A DNA stretch of 64,000 nucleotides from Winogradskyella sp. J14-2 (GTDB taxonomy: Bacteria > Bacteroidota > Bacteroidia > Flavobacteriales > Flavobacteriaceae): the NCBI RefSeq assembly GCF_001971725.1, contig NZ_CP019388.1, positions 3,118,501-3,182,500 on the forward strand, in the 5' to 3' direction. Positions 16,848 through 24,978 of the stretch are shown one piece after another; the first letter of the stretch is position 1, and each line of letters opens with the position of its first letter. The notes beneath the pieces are model-generated. The model saw nothing but the letters and a program-made list of their open reading frames with translations, searched no databases and was not told the origin of the DNA. Both the position numbers and the translations under genes were made by a program.

Positions 16848-19700
16848 ATGCCAAAAAACAAAAACATTAAATCTATTCTATTAATTGGTTCTGGTCCAAT
16901 TATTATCGGTCAAGCTTGTGAGTTTGATTACTCGGGTTCTCAAGCTTTACGTTCGCTAAGAGAAGACGGAATAGAAACAATTCTTATTAACTCTAACCCA
17001 GCAACGATTATGACGGATCCTGCCATGGCAGATCATGTTTACCTGTTGCCGCTTACTACCAAATCGATAATAAAGATTTTAAAAGAGCACCCTCAAATTG
17101 ATGCAGTTCTACCAACAATGGGAGGACAAACAGCATTAAACCTTTGTATAGAAGCCGATGAAAAAGGCATCTGGGAAGATTTTGATGTAGAAATTATTGG
17201 TGTAAACATCGACGCTATTAACATTACTGAAGATAGAGAGAAATTTAGAGAATTAATGCTGAAAATTGGTGTTGGTATGGCACCACAGGCAACAGCAACA
17301 TCGTTCTTAAAAGGCAAAGAAATAGCTCAAGAATTTGGTTTTCCTTTATGTATTAGAGCTTCTTTTACTTTGGGTGGCGCTGGCGCATCAATCGTATACG
17401 ACGAAAAAGAATTTGATGAATCCCTTACAAGAGGTTTAGAAATTTCGCCAATCCACGAGGTTATGATTGATAAAGCTATGATGGGATGGAAAGAGTACGA
17501 GTTAGAGCTACTTAGAGACAAAAATGATAACGTTGTTATAATCTGTACTATTGAGAATATGGACCCAATGGGTATCCATACTGGTGACTCTATAACGGTA
17601 GCACCAGCAATGACATTGTCAGATAAAACCTTCCAGAAAATGCGCGATATGGCAATTCATATGATGCGTAGTATTGGAGATTTTGCAGGTGGTTGTAACG
17701 TTCAGTTTGCAGTTAGTCCAGATGAAGAAGAAGAAATTATTGCAATTGAAATTAATCCACGTGTATCGCGCTCTTCAGCATTAGCAAGTAAAGCAACAGG
17801 TTACCCAATTGCAAAGATTGCAGCAAAGTTAGCTTTAGGTTATACATTAGATGAGTTAAGTAATCAGATTACAAAATCTACATCTGCTTTATTTGAACCA
17901 ACTTTAGACTACGTTATCGTAAAAATACCACGTTGGAATTTTGATAAATTTGAAGGATCAGACAGAACTTTAGGTCTTCAAATGAAAGCGGTAGGTGAGG
18001 TAATGGGCATTGGACGTTCTTTCCAAGAAGCATTGCATAAAGCTACGCAATCATTAGAGATAAAACGTAATGGTTTAGGTGCAGATGGTAAAGGTTATAA
18101 GAACTACGATCAAATTATAGATAAGCTTACCAATGCAAGTTGGGATCGTGTATTTGTGTTGTATGATGCTATACAAATGGGAATTCCATTAAGTCGTATT
18201 CACGAAATCACCAAAATAGACATGTGGTTCTTAAAGCAATACGAAGAACTGTATCATTTAGAGAAAGAAATCTCAACTTATACAATTGATAATATTGATA
18301 GAGAGCTATTACTAGAAGCTAAGCAGAAAGGGTATGGAGATCGCCAGATTGCACATATGCTTAAGTGTCTAGAAAGTGAAGTTTACAACAAACGTAGAGA
18401 ACTTAAAATAAACCGTGTTTACAAACTTGTAGATACGTGTGCGGCTGAGTTTAAGGCACAAACACCATATTACTATTCTACATTTGAGAGTGAAGTAGAG
18501 ACTGCAGACGGACAAGTTTCTGTAGCTAACGAAAGTGTTGTTACAGATAAGAAAAAAATTATCGTTCTTGGCTCTGGTCCAAACCGTATAGGGCAGGGAA
18601 TAGAGTTTGATTATTGTTGTGTGCATGGTGTTTTAGCAGCATCAGAATGTGGTTATGAAACCATTATGATTAACTGCAACCCAGAAACGGTTTCTACAGA
18701 TTTTGATATTGCAGACAAATTATATTTTGAACCTGTATTCTGGGAGCATATTTACGATATAATTCAACATGAAAAACCTGAAGGTGTCATAGTTCAACTT
18801 GGTGGACAAACTGCTTTAAAGCTTGCTGAAAAGTTAGAGCGATATGGTGTAAAGATTATGGGAACAAGTTTCCAGTCTTTAGATTTAGCAGAAGATAGAG
18901 GGAGTTTTTCAACCTTATTAAAAGAAAATAATATTCCTTATCCAAAATTTGATGTGGCTACAAACGCAGAAGAAGCACTTAAAGTAGCAGAAGAATTGAA
19001 TTTTCCAATTCTTGTAAGACCGTCTTACGTTCTTGGTGGACAAGGCATGAAAATAGTTATTAATAAACAAGAACTTGAAGAGCACGTTATAGATCTTTTA
19101 AAGTCTATACCAGGAAACAAGTTGCTTTTAGACCACTATTTAGATGGTGCGATTGAAGCCGAAGCTGATGCGATTTGTGATGGTGAAAATGTTTACATCA
19201 TTGGTATAATGGAGCACATTGAGCCTTGTGGTATTCACTCTGGCGATAGTAATGCAACATTACCACCATTCAACCTAGGTGAGTTTGTAATGCAGCAAAT
19301 AAAAGATCACACTAAAAAAATTGCGTTAGCGCTTAACACTGTTGGTTTAATCAATATTCAGTTTGCAATTAAAGATGATACAGTTTACATTATAGAGGCT
19401 AACCCAAGAGCGTCGCGTACAGTACCATTTATTGCAAAAGCATATAAAGAACCTTACGTTAACTATGCAACTAAAGTTATGTTGGGTAAAAACAAAGTAA
19501 CAGATTTTGAGTTTAACCCACAATTAGAGGGTTATGCGATAAAACAACCGGTTTTCTCATTTAATAAATTCCCTAATGTCAATAAAAAATTAGGGCCAGA
19601 AATGAAGAGTACAGGAGAGAGCATATTGTTTATAGAAAGTCTAAAAGAAGACGAGTTTTATGATCTCTATTCAAGACGAAAAATGTATTTGAGTAGGTAA
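16848..19700 (+). CDS. carB: Carbamoyl-phosphate synthase large subunit, short form
   Basis: A 950-residue synthetase making carbamoyl phosphate from bicarbonate, ammonia and 2 ATP for pyrimidine and arginine synthesis. Two homologous ATP-grasp halves are seen, beginning SILLIGSGPIIIGQACEFD (about 10-28) and IIVLGSGPNRIGQGIEFD (about 569-586). Each carries its metal/ATP motifs (AIEINPRVSRSSALASKATG, IIEANPRASRTVPFIAKAY). The protein stops shortly after KLGPEMKSTGE, so the C-terminal MGS-like allosteric domain of the roughly 1070-residue enterobacterial enzyme is missing. There is no carA next to it. Confidence 0.95.
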   Translation: MPKNKNIKSILLIGSGPIIIGQACEFDYSGSQALRSLREDGIETILINSNPATIMTDPAMADHVYLLPLTTKSIIKILKEHPQIDAVLPTMGGQTALNLCIEADEKGIWEDFDVEIIGVNIDAINITEDREKFRELMLKIGVGMAPQATATSFLKGKEIAQEFGFPLCIRASFTLGGAGASIVYDEKEFDESLTRGLEISPIHEVMIDKAMMGWKEYELELLRDKNDNVVIICTIENMDPMGIHTGDSITVAPAMTLSDKTFQKMRDMAIHMMRSIGDFAGGCNVQFAVSPDEEEEIIAIEINPRVSRSSALASKATGYPIAKIAAKLALGYTLDELSNQITKSTSALFEPTLDYVIVKIPRWNFDKFEGSDRTLGLQMKAVGEVMGIGRSFQEALHKATQSLEIKRNGLGADGKGYKNYDQIIDKLTNASWDRVFVLYDAIQMGIPLSRIHEITKIDMWFLKQYEELYHLEKEISTYTIDNIDRELLLEAKQKGYGDRQIAHMLKCLESEVYNKRRELKINRVYKLVDTCAAEFKAQTPYYYSTFESEVETADGQVSVANESVVTDKKKIIVLGSGPNRIGQGIEFDYCCVHGVLAASECGYETIMINCNPETVSTDFDIADKLYFEPVFWEHIYDIIQHEKPEGVIVQLGGQTALKLAEKLERYGVKIMGTSFQSLDLAEDRGSFSTLLKENNIPYPKFDVATNAEEALKVAEELNFPILVRPSYVLGGQGMKIVINKQELEEHVIDLLKSIPGNKLLLDHYLDGAIEAEADAICDGENVYIIGIMEHIEPCGIHSGDSNATLPPFNLGEFVMQQIKDHTKKIALALNTVGLINIQFAIKDDTVYIIEANPRASRTVPFIAKAYKEPYVNYATKVMLGKNKVTDFEFNPQLEGYAIKQPVFSFNKFPNVNKKLGPEMKSTGESILFIESLKEDEFYDLYSRRKMYLSR

Positions 19701-19772
19701 AAGTTTAGTTTTTTTGATAAATGGCTAAAATGTTATGATATAAATTGTTAACTTAGCATAAAAATTTTATCT

Positions 19773-20645
19773 ATGAAAAGAACTTTACTACTATTTTCTT
19801 TTTGTTTAATATTTAGCAGTGTTTTTTCTCAAGTTGCAATTAATCAGGTTGATGATTTTGAAGATGGAACCACTCAAGGATGGTTTGAAAGTGGAAGCCC
19901 TAGCGATACTAACGAAAACATTGCAAGCGATGGTCCTGATGGTACTGATGATAATTATTTAAGAGATTTTACCTCTGGTGTTGGGGCAGGAAGTGGCTCT
20001 AGAATGGTAATTAGAAATACTACCAGCTGGATAGGAAATTTCACCAGCGAAGGGATCCTATCTATTACAATGGATGTTCGTGCTTTAACAAATGATGTTA
20101 CAGTAAGAGTGTCAGTTACTGGTCCTGGTGGAAAATTTTCTTCATCAACAGGTGTAGTAATTGCAGCGGGTTCAGAATGGACGGAAGTTACAATTCCTAT
20201 TTCACCCTCGGATATGGTTTCTGTTGCCGATGGTTTTGATGGTGGTAGTCCTGGTACAGATATTAATGCAACGCTAGCAAATGTTACCGAGTTTAGAATT
20301 TTGAGTAATCCAAACCCTGCGTGGCGAGGTCAAGTAATAACTGCAGAAATGCATTTGGATAATATTACTGCAACAGGTTCTTTAAGTATAGAGGATTTAA
20401 ATAAACAAGATATTGAATTTTCTATATCTCCAAATCCAGCCAAAAATAAACTGAATGTTGTAATGCCAGTTGGTAGTGAAGAAATGATTCTTGAGGTTTT
20501 CGATGTTTTGGGTAAACGTGTTTACAAAGGTGCTATAACCCAACTAACATCTTCAGTGAATGTAACAAGCTGGAAAAGTGGAGTATATCTAGTAAGAGTT
20601 TCTAACGATACATCTACGCTAGTAAAACGCTTTGTGAAACAGTAA
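19773..20645 (+). CDS. T9SS-secreted protein with carbohydrate-binding-like domain
   Basis: A 290-residue secreted protein: signal peptide 1-19 (ending VFSQ), a jelly-roll domain of about 190 residues opening with VDDFEDGTTQGWFESGSPS and containing a paired WTEV strand and HLDNITATG, and a C-terminal T9SS type A sorting domain. The latter reads SISPNPAKNKLNVVMP, VFDVLGKRVYKG, WKSGVYLVRVS and ends VKRFVKQ. The first domain resembles lamin/CBM-like sandwich modules. It should cross the outer membrane by T9SS; the ligand is unknown. Confidence 0.85.
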   Translation: MKRTLLLFSFCLIFSSVFSQVAINQVDDFEDGTTQGWFESGSPSDTNENIASDGPDGTDDNYLRDFTSGVGAGSGSRMVIRNTTSWIGNFTSEGILSITMDVRALTNDVTVRVSVTGPGGKFSSSTGVVIAAGSEWTEVTIPISPSDMVSVADGFDGGSPGTDINATLANVTEFRILSNPNPAWRGQVITAEMHLDNITATGSLSIEDLNKQDIEFSISPNPAKNKLNVVMPVGSEEMILEVFDVLGKRVYKGAITQLTSSVNVTSWKSGVYLVRVSNDTSTLVKRFVKQ

Positions 20646-20673
20646 ATTTATAATACAAAGACTTACAGTAAAG

Positions 20674-20704
20674 AGCAATCTAAATGTTTAGATTGCTTTT
20701 TTTT
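20674..20704. terminator. Terminator between the T9SS gene and the thioesterase gene
   Basis: AGCAATCTAAA (20674-20684) and TTTAGATTGCT (20687-20697) form a hairpin followed by a T tract. It lies 28 bases after the plus-strand stop and could also serve the converging minus-strand thioesterase gene, although the A tract on the other side is weaker. Confidence 0.8.
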
Positions 20705-20708
20705 ATTA

Positions 20709-21254
20709 TTAGTTTCTAGAAAGTTCTATTTTTACTCTGTAGCCTTCAAGCTGCTTAATATAATCTTTTAGTGAAAAGCTGGTAGAATCAAACTCTTCTT
20801 GTCTTTGTCTTTTTGTTTCAATACGTTTTATGGCTTTTAAAAAACGTTTTATTTCGGTTTCGTCATTTATAATAATTCCTGGAACTTCCTTTGATTGTCC
20901 ATTATCATCTCTCGCAACCAAGGTAAAATAAGACGAGTTACAGTGTTTTATTTTTCCTGTTTGGATATTTTCAGATTCTACTCTTATACCAATTACCATA
21001 GATGTTCTGCCTACATAATTTACCGAAGCTTTCATGGTTACTAGTTCACCAACTTCTATCGGATTTATAAAATCTACAGTATCTACCGAAGCTGTAACAC
21101 AATAAGCACCAGAGTGTTTTGAGGCGCACGCAAAAGCAATTTGGTCCATGAGATTTAATATATAGCCTCCATGAATTTTTCCACTAAAATTAGAATGTGA
21201 AGGTAACATTAATTGCGAAATCTGTATTCTTGAGGCATCTACTGTTTTATACAT
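20709..21254 (-). CDS. Acyl-CoA thioesterase (hotdog fold)
   Basis: A 181-residue hotdog-fold thioesterase of the cytosolic acyl-CoA hydrolase group, hydrolysing acyl-CoA to free fatty acid and CoA. The family core is present: LPSHSNFSGKIHGGYILNLMD near 17-37 (with the conserved Asn and catalytic Asp), then VTASVDTVDFINPIEVGELV. The coding start overlaps the end of the DUF3307 gene by 8 bases, so translation is probably coupled to the satD-DUF3307 operon. A functional link with those two genes is not obvious. Confidence 0.92.
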   Translation of the reverse strand: MYKTVDASRIQISQLMLPSHSNFSGKIHGGYILNLMDQIAFACASKHSGAYCVTASVDTVDFINPIEVGELVTMKASVNYVGRTSMVIGIRVESENIQTGKIKHCNSSYFTLVARDDNGQSKEVPGIIINDETEIKRFLKAIKRIETKRQRQEEFDSTSFSLKDYIKQLEGYRVKIELSRN

Positions 21255-21963
21255 AAGATTTAAGGTTTAAAAATAATAAACTTACTATTATGGCAATTCC
21301 AAAACTAAGCAGTGTACCTATTAAAATATACTCTGTTAGCTTTCGTTCTTTAGTTGAGGTTAAATCACCAAATCTAAATACGGATTTGGCAGTGATAAGA
21401 AAGCCTACAGCTTCCCAATGACCAACTATGATAAAGATAAATACTAAAAGTCGTTCTAATACACCAATATACTTACCAGCATCTTTTAAAGATTCATTAT
21501 CCTCAGTATATTTTGAAATATCCCATTTTGTAAAAATGGTTTTCATAATAATCGATGTTGGTTGTGTTAGAAATACGATACAAATCAATAAGAATAGCGC
21601 TGATGTATCTATATATAGCGATAATGTAATGTCCTTGTGGTGCATTACTATGGTTAAAACAAATATGGCGACCATATGTAGAACTTGATCTACAAAAAAA
21701 TAGAATTTTTTTGTTTTTTTCTTTTGCAGAAGAAGCTTAAGGGCGTCAATGATGAGGTGTGAAGCACCAATCAGTAGAATCAAAAACCAATGAGAAAAGT
21801 CCCAGACCAAAAGAAACATCAAAGCTATATGAATTGCAATATGAATGTATAGCCACTTAGACTTTAGTTTCTTTTTTTCTTTATCCTTTACCCATTTTTG
21901 CGGTTGAAGAAAAAAATCACCTAAAATATGGGCAAGAATAAGTTTTAAGATTATTAGATTCAT
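21247..21963 (-). CDS. DUF3307 multipass membrane protein
   Basis: A 238-residue protein with the DUF3307 hallmark at the N-terminus (LILAHILGDFFLQPQKWVKDK, with H and D in the first helix). Roughly six membrane helices follow (about 42-60, 63-80, 90-110, 118-137, 172-195, 212-232). The family has no assigned function. Its start codon overlaps the satD stop in an ATGA arrangement and its end overlaps the thioesterase start, so the three are translated as a unit. The recurrent pairing with SatD proteins suggests it is the membrane partner or effector of SatD; that is inference. Confidence 0.88.
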   Translation of the reverse strand: MNLIILKLILAHILGDFFLQPQKWVKDKEKKKLKSKWLYIHIAIHIALMFLLVWDFSHWFLILLIGASHLIIDALKLLLQKKKTKKFYFFVDQVLHMVAIFVLTIVMHHKDITLSLYIDTSALFLLICIVFLTQPTSIIMKTIFTKWDISKYTEDNESLKDAGKYIGVLERLLVFIFIIVGHWEAVGFLITAKSVFRFGDLTSTKERKLTEYILIGTLLSFGIAIIVSLLFLNLKSYV

Positions 21964-22571
21964 GGCTGATCTATTTTTTGTCTATACAGTTTATCTAATT
22001 CTAATATTTCATCTAAATAAGCTCTTTTTTGACGCTTGCTTACTGCATCTTGGCTAATACCAATAAGTTTTGCCAATTCTGCTTGTATCATAGTAGGGTT
22101 TTCTATGCTAAGTTTTACAATTTCAGCCGAATTCGTAGTCCAGTTATCCATTGCAATCAATGCAAGTTTAAAATATAAGTTCAACTCTTCATTAAGTACA
22201 AAATCTCTGGTCTTAACCTTTAGATTTACCTTTTCTTTTTTTAGGGTTTCAAAAGTTTCTCCAGAATGTACAAATGCCTCACCATTAGATTCACTTACGG
22301 TGTTGCCTTCGTGATCTTTCGTTCCGATACCGATAGACATTCTTACATCTAAACCTTTGATAGTTTTAATGCAGGATTTTATATATACAGCATTTATAAA
22401 ACTATCATAAATATCTCTGCATTCATATTGAAAGCTGTCTCCACGATAAATTTCATAGTAGGATTTATTAGATGATAGTGTATTAAGAGCATATTTCAAT
22501 TGCTCCATCCAAATATTTTGATCCTTAAGATTTCTGGATTTGATGATGTCTCCAGTTATAACACTAGTCAT
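21960..22571 (-). CDS. SatD family protein with C-terminal helix-turn-helix
   Basis: A 203-residue protein. The N-terminal part has ITGDIIKSRN (5-14), YRGDSFQ (42-48), VRMSIGIG (76-83) and GEAF plus HSG (97-104); this D, GD, R-SIGIG pattern recalls the palm domain of class III nucleotide cyclases, a structural guess only. Residues about 158-185 (MIQAELAKLIGISQDAVSKR) form a helix-turn-helix, so it probably binds DNA. The start at 22571 is chosen over an ATG 48 bases upstream because the promoter lies between them. SatD was named from an acid-tolerance locus in Streptococcus; biochemical function is unknown. Confidence 0.85.
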   Translation of the reverse strand: MTSVITGDIIKSRNLKDQNIWMEQLKYALNTLSSNKSYYEIYRGDSFQYECRDIYDSFINAVYIKSCIKTIKGLDVRMSIGIGTKDHEGNTVSESNGEAFVHSGETFETLKKEKVNLKVKTRDFVLNEELNLYFKLALIAMDNWTTNSAEIVKLSIENPTMIQAELAKLIGISQDAVSKRQKRAYLDEILELDKLYRQKIDQP

Positions 22572-22588
22572 AGTATCATTATTTACTT

Positions 22589-22620
22589 CAAATATATGCC
22601 TTAAAAATGGAATAAACAAA
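22589..22620 (-). promoter_or_regulatory. Promoter of the satD operon
   Basis: On the minus strand TTTG (22620-22617), 20 bases and TATATTTG (22596-22589) match the Bacteroidota promoter. Transcription would start near 22584, about 13 bases before the satD ATG. The spacer contains one of the three direct repeats described separately. Confidence 0.75.
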
Positions 22621-22670
22621 AATATTCCCTTAAAAAGGAATATTTTTAATTATGCTTTTAAAAAGGAATA
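22601..22670 (-). promoter_or_regulatory. Operator array of direct and inverted repeats upstream of satD
   Basis: Three copies of TTAAAAA(T)GGAATA occur at 22601-22614, 22630-22642 and 22658-22670, spaced 28-29 bases. The middle copy is half of an 11-bp inverted repeat, AAAAATATTCC (22618-22628) and GGAATATTTTT (22637-22647). The promoter-proximal copy sits between the -33 and -7 elements, and the distal copy touches the rmuC stop. This is a layout expected for a repressor or activator binding site; the SatD helix-turn-helix is the obvious candidate. The inverted repeat could instead be a weak rmuC terminator. Confidence 0.65.
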
Positions 22671-22671
22671 C

Positions 22672-24060
22672 TTAAATATCATCTTCTGAAGCTCTTTTAA
22701 TAATACTTTCAGGAAGCGCTTTTTTGGCTTTGGCACCCATTTTCTTAATTTTTTCTACTCTAGAGATAAGGTTGCCTTTACCTTCAACCAATTTGTTCAT
22801 CGCAGCAGAGTAATCGCTTTTGGCTGCATCAATCTTTTTACCAACACCAGTTAAGTCAGACACTAAACCTTCAAACTTATCATACAATGCACCTGCTTGC
22901 TTGGCAATTTCTATAGCATTTTGCTGTTGCTTTTCGTTGTTCCACATGGTGTCAATGGTGCGCAATGTAGCTAAGAGGGTAGAAGGGGTAACGATAACAA
23001 TATTTTGTTCAAAAGCTTTGTTGTAGAGTGTGTTGTCTTCATTAATAGCAACTGCAAAAGCAGGTTCTATTGGGATAAACATCAACACAAAATCAGGCGA
23101 CTCAATATCATATAAATCCTGATAGTTTTTAGACGATAACTGATCTACATGTTTTTTAATTGAATTTACATGTGCTTTTAAATAGAGCGCACGTTCGTCA
23201 TCTTCGGCATTAACCAAACGTTCATAATCGGTTAGCGATACTTTAGAGTCTATAATCATTTTTTTGTTATCCGGAAGATGCAAAACCACATCTGGCATAA
23301 CACGAGTGCCATCTTCGCGCTGAAAGTTTTGTTGTACAAAATATTCACGGTCTTTTTCTAAACCAGACTTTTCTAGAACACGTTCTAATACCAGTTCGCC
23401 CCAGTTTCCTTGAGTTTTACTATCTCCTTTTAAAGCTTTGGTTAGGTTGGTTGCTTCTTTTGCCATTTGTTGATTAAGATCTTTAAGACCCAACAATTGC
23501 TCTTTTAAAGCAGAGTGCATACTTATGCTTTCCTTTTGAGAATCCTCGACTTTCTTTTCAAAGGTTTTTATCTTTTCTTCAAGTGGATTGAGAATGTTTT
23601 TAATGTTTTCTTTATTCTGAATAGTGAATTTCTCTGACTTTTCATCTAGAATTTTAGAGGCCATCAATTCAAAATCTTTTCTAAGCTGCTCTTGTTGTTT
23701 GGCAAGTTCTTCGTCTCGTTTTAAGTTCTGTTCCTGAAGATTCTCATACTCTGTATTTTTTCGAGATAATTCAGAATTTAATAATTCTTTTTCTCTTCTT
23801 ATTTCTTCTCGTTCCGTTTCAATTTTAGAAATGTTAGCTTTTAAATCTTGTATTTGTTGATTAAAAAGAATATTCTGCTTTTGGTGTTCTGCCTCTGAGT
23901 ATTGCTTTATGTCTTCTAACTGTTTGTTAAGATTGGCGTTACGTTCTTCTAAAGCGCTGGTGCTACTTTTACTCTTTAGTTGAGAGAACTTTAAGCCAAG
24001 AAAAGCACCAATTGCAGCAGAAACAATGATGGCGATAAATAAAATGAGTGTGTCGTTCAT
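22672..24060 (-). CDS. rmuC: DNA recombination protein RmuC
   Basis: A 462-residue RmuC: one N-terminal membrane helix (about 4-22), a long coiled coil (about 35-190, rich in Glu, Lys, Gln) and the conserved RmuC nuclease-like domain. The domain is recognised from KGDSKTQGNWGELVLERVLEKSGL, RVMPDVVLHLPDNKKMIIDSK, DFVLMFIPIEPAFAVA and VIVTPSTLLATLRTI. RmuC limits inversions at short inverted repeats in E. coli. It lies upstream of satD, which has its own promoter. Confidence 0.94.
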   Translation of the reverse strand: MNDTLILFIAIIVSAAIGAFLGLKFSQLKSKSSTSALEERNANLNKQLEDIKQYSEAEHQKQNILFNQQIQDLKANISKIETEREEIRREKELLNSELSRKNTEYENLQEQNLKRDEELAKQQEQLRKDFELMASKILDEKSEKFTIQNKENIKNILNPLEEKIKTFEKKVEDSQKESISMHSALKEQLLGLKDLNQQMAKEATNLTKALKGDSKTQGNWGELVLERVLEKSGLEKDREYFVQQNFQREDGTRVMPDVVLHLPDNKKMIIDSKVSLTDYERLVNAEDDERALYLKAHVNSIKKHVDQLSSKNYQDLYDIESPDFVLMFIPIEPAFAVAINEDNTLYNKAFEQNIVIVTPSTLLATLRTIDTMWNNEKQQQNAIEIAKQAGALYDKFEGLVSDLTGVGKKIDAAKSDYSAAMNKLVEGKGNLISRVEKIKKMGAKAKKALPESIIKRASEDDI

Positions 24061-24080
24061 ATTTGTAAAAGAGAATTTAT

Positions 24081-24088
24081 CAAAGATA
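24081..24088 (-). promoter_or_regulatory. Probable -7 element of rmuC
   Basis: Reads TATCTTTG on the minus strand, 20 bases before the rmuC start codon. No TTG is found at the expected upstream distance. Confidence 0.4.
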
Positions 24089-24134
24089 CATTTTTAGTAT
24101 GAAGTAAGTAGTATGAAGCTCAAAGATGAAAAGA

Positions 24135-24929
24135 CTATTTCTTCACTCTAAAACTTCCAGAAGTATTATCAAAAGAAATTAAATCATCAGGAAAAAGGGA
24201 TTCAAAAATACCTTTTGAAATTAAGTTACATGGCTGATCATAAACAACATTTTCTTTTCGCATGACGATCATGGTGTCACAAAGTTGAATGGCTAAGTCA
24301 ATTTCGTGAGATGAAAATAAAATGGTTTTACCTGTTTCTTTAGTTAATTTTTGAAGCAATTTTAAAATATAGGCTTTGTGATACATGTCTAAATGTGTAG
24401 TGGGTTCATCCAAAACAATGATATCTGTGTCTTGCGCTAAGGCACGTGCAATCATTACTTTTTGTAGTTGTCCATCACTTAGTTCGTAGCATTTTTTGTT
24501 TCTAAGTTCTATAATATTAACCAGCTTAAAGGCGTTTTCAACGATCTCAACATCTTTTGAGGTTAAACTGCCTATCCAATTGGTGTAAGGATGTCTTCCC
24601 AATGCGATGAGTTCGTATACAGAGAGATTTTTTGAAGTTAATGCTTCGGTTAAAACAATACTTAGTTGTTTAGCTAGGTCTAAAGAGGATATCGATTTTA
24701 AATCTGTATCATTTAAAAGTACTGTTCCAGATAGTGCAGGTTGAACTTTAATGAGCGTTCTTAAAAGTGTAGATTTACCAATACCGTTTGCACCAACCAA
24801 ACCGATAAGTTGTTTGTTTTCTAATTCAAAATTGATATTTTCCGAAATGACCGTTTCTCCCTTTTTGGTCTTATAACCAATAGAGAGGTTTTTGGCTTTT
24901 AGGATGGTATGTCGTTTTTCTTTTTTCAT
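24135..24929 (-). CDS. ABC importer ATPase, probable cobalamin (BtuD-like)
   Basis: A 264-residue FecE/BtuD-type ATPase. Walker A GANGIGKST is at 46-54, the signature LSDGQ at 150-154 and Walker B IVLDEP at 171-176, followed by THLD and the switch histidine in FSSHEID. This subclass energises type II importers for B12, haem or ferric siderophores. The co-directional permease and binding protein lie directly upstream and the whole set is divergent from a B12 riboswitch-controlled receptor, which favours cobalamin. A palindromic repeat lies in the 49-base gap before it. Confidence 0.92.
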   Translation of the reverse strand: MKKEKRHTILKAKNLSIGYKTKKGETVISENINFELENKQLIGLVGANGIGKSTLLRTLIKVQPALSGTVLLNDTDLKSISSLDLAKQLSIVLTEALTSKNLSVYELIALGRHPYTNWIGSLTSKDVEIVENAFKLVNIIELRNKKCYELSDGQLQKVMIARALAQDTDIIVLDEPTTHLDMYHKAYILKLLQKLTKETGKTILFSSHEIDLAIQLCDTMIVMRKENVVYDQPCNLISKGIFESLFPDDLISFDNTSGSFRVKK

Positions 24930-24937
24930 TTTATAAG

Positions 24938-24967
24938 GACCTGCTAGGTTTTAAAACCTGCAAGGTC
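24938..24967. repeat. Short palindromic interspersed repeat inside the importer operon
   Basis: An imperfect inverted repeat, arms GACCTGCTAGGTTTT and AAAACCTGCAAGGTC, occupies the gap between the permease and ATPase genes. Its form matches short palindromic repeats common in flavobacterial intergenic DNA. In the transcript it would fold into a hairpin and could tune relative expression of the two genes. Confidence 0.65.
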
Positions 24968-24978
24968 TACTAACTTTT

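Noticed and set aside
22572-22619. Longer SatD start at 22619 adding 16 residues
   Set aside because: The extension lies across the promoter elements, and family members start at the MTSVITGDIIKS-type N-terminus.
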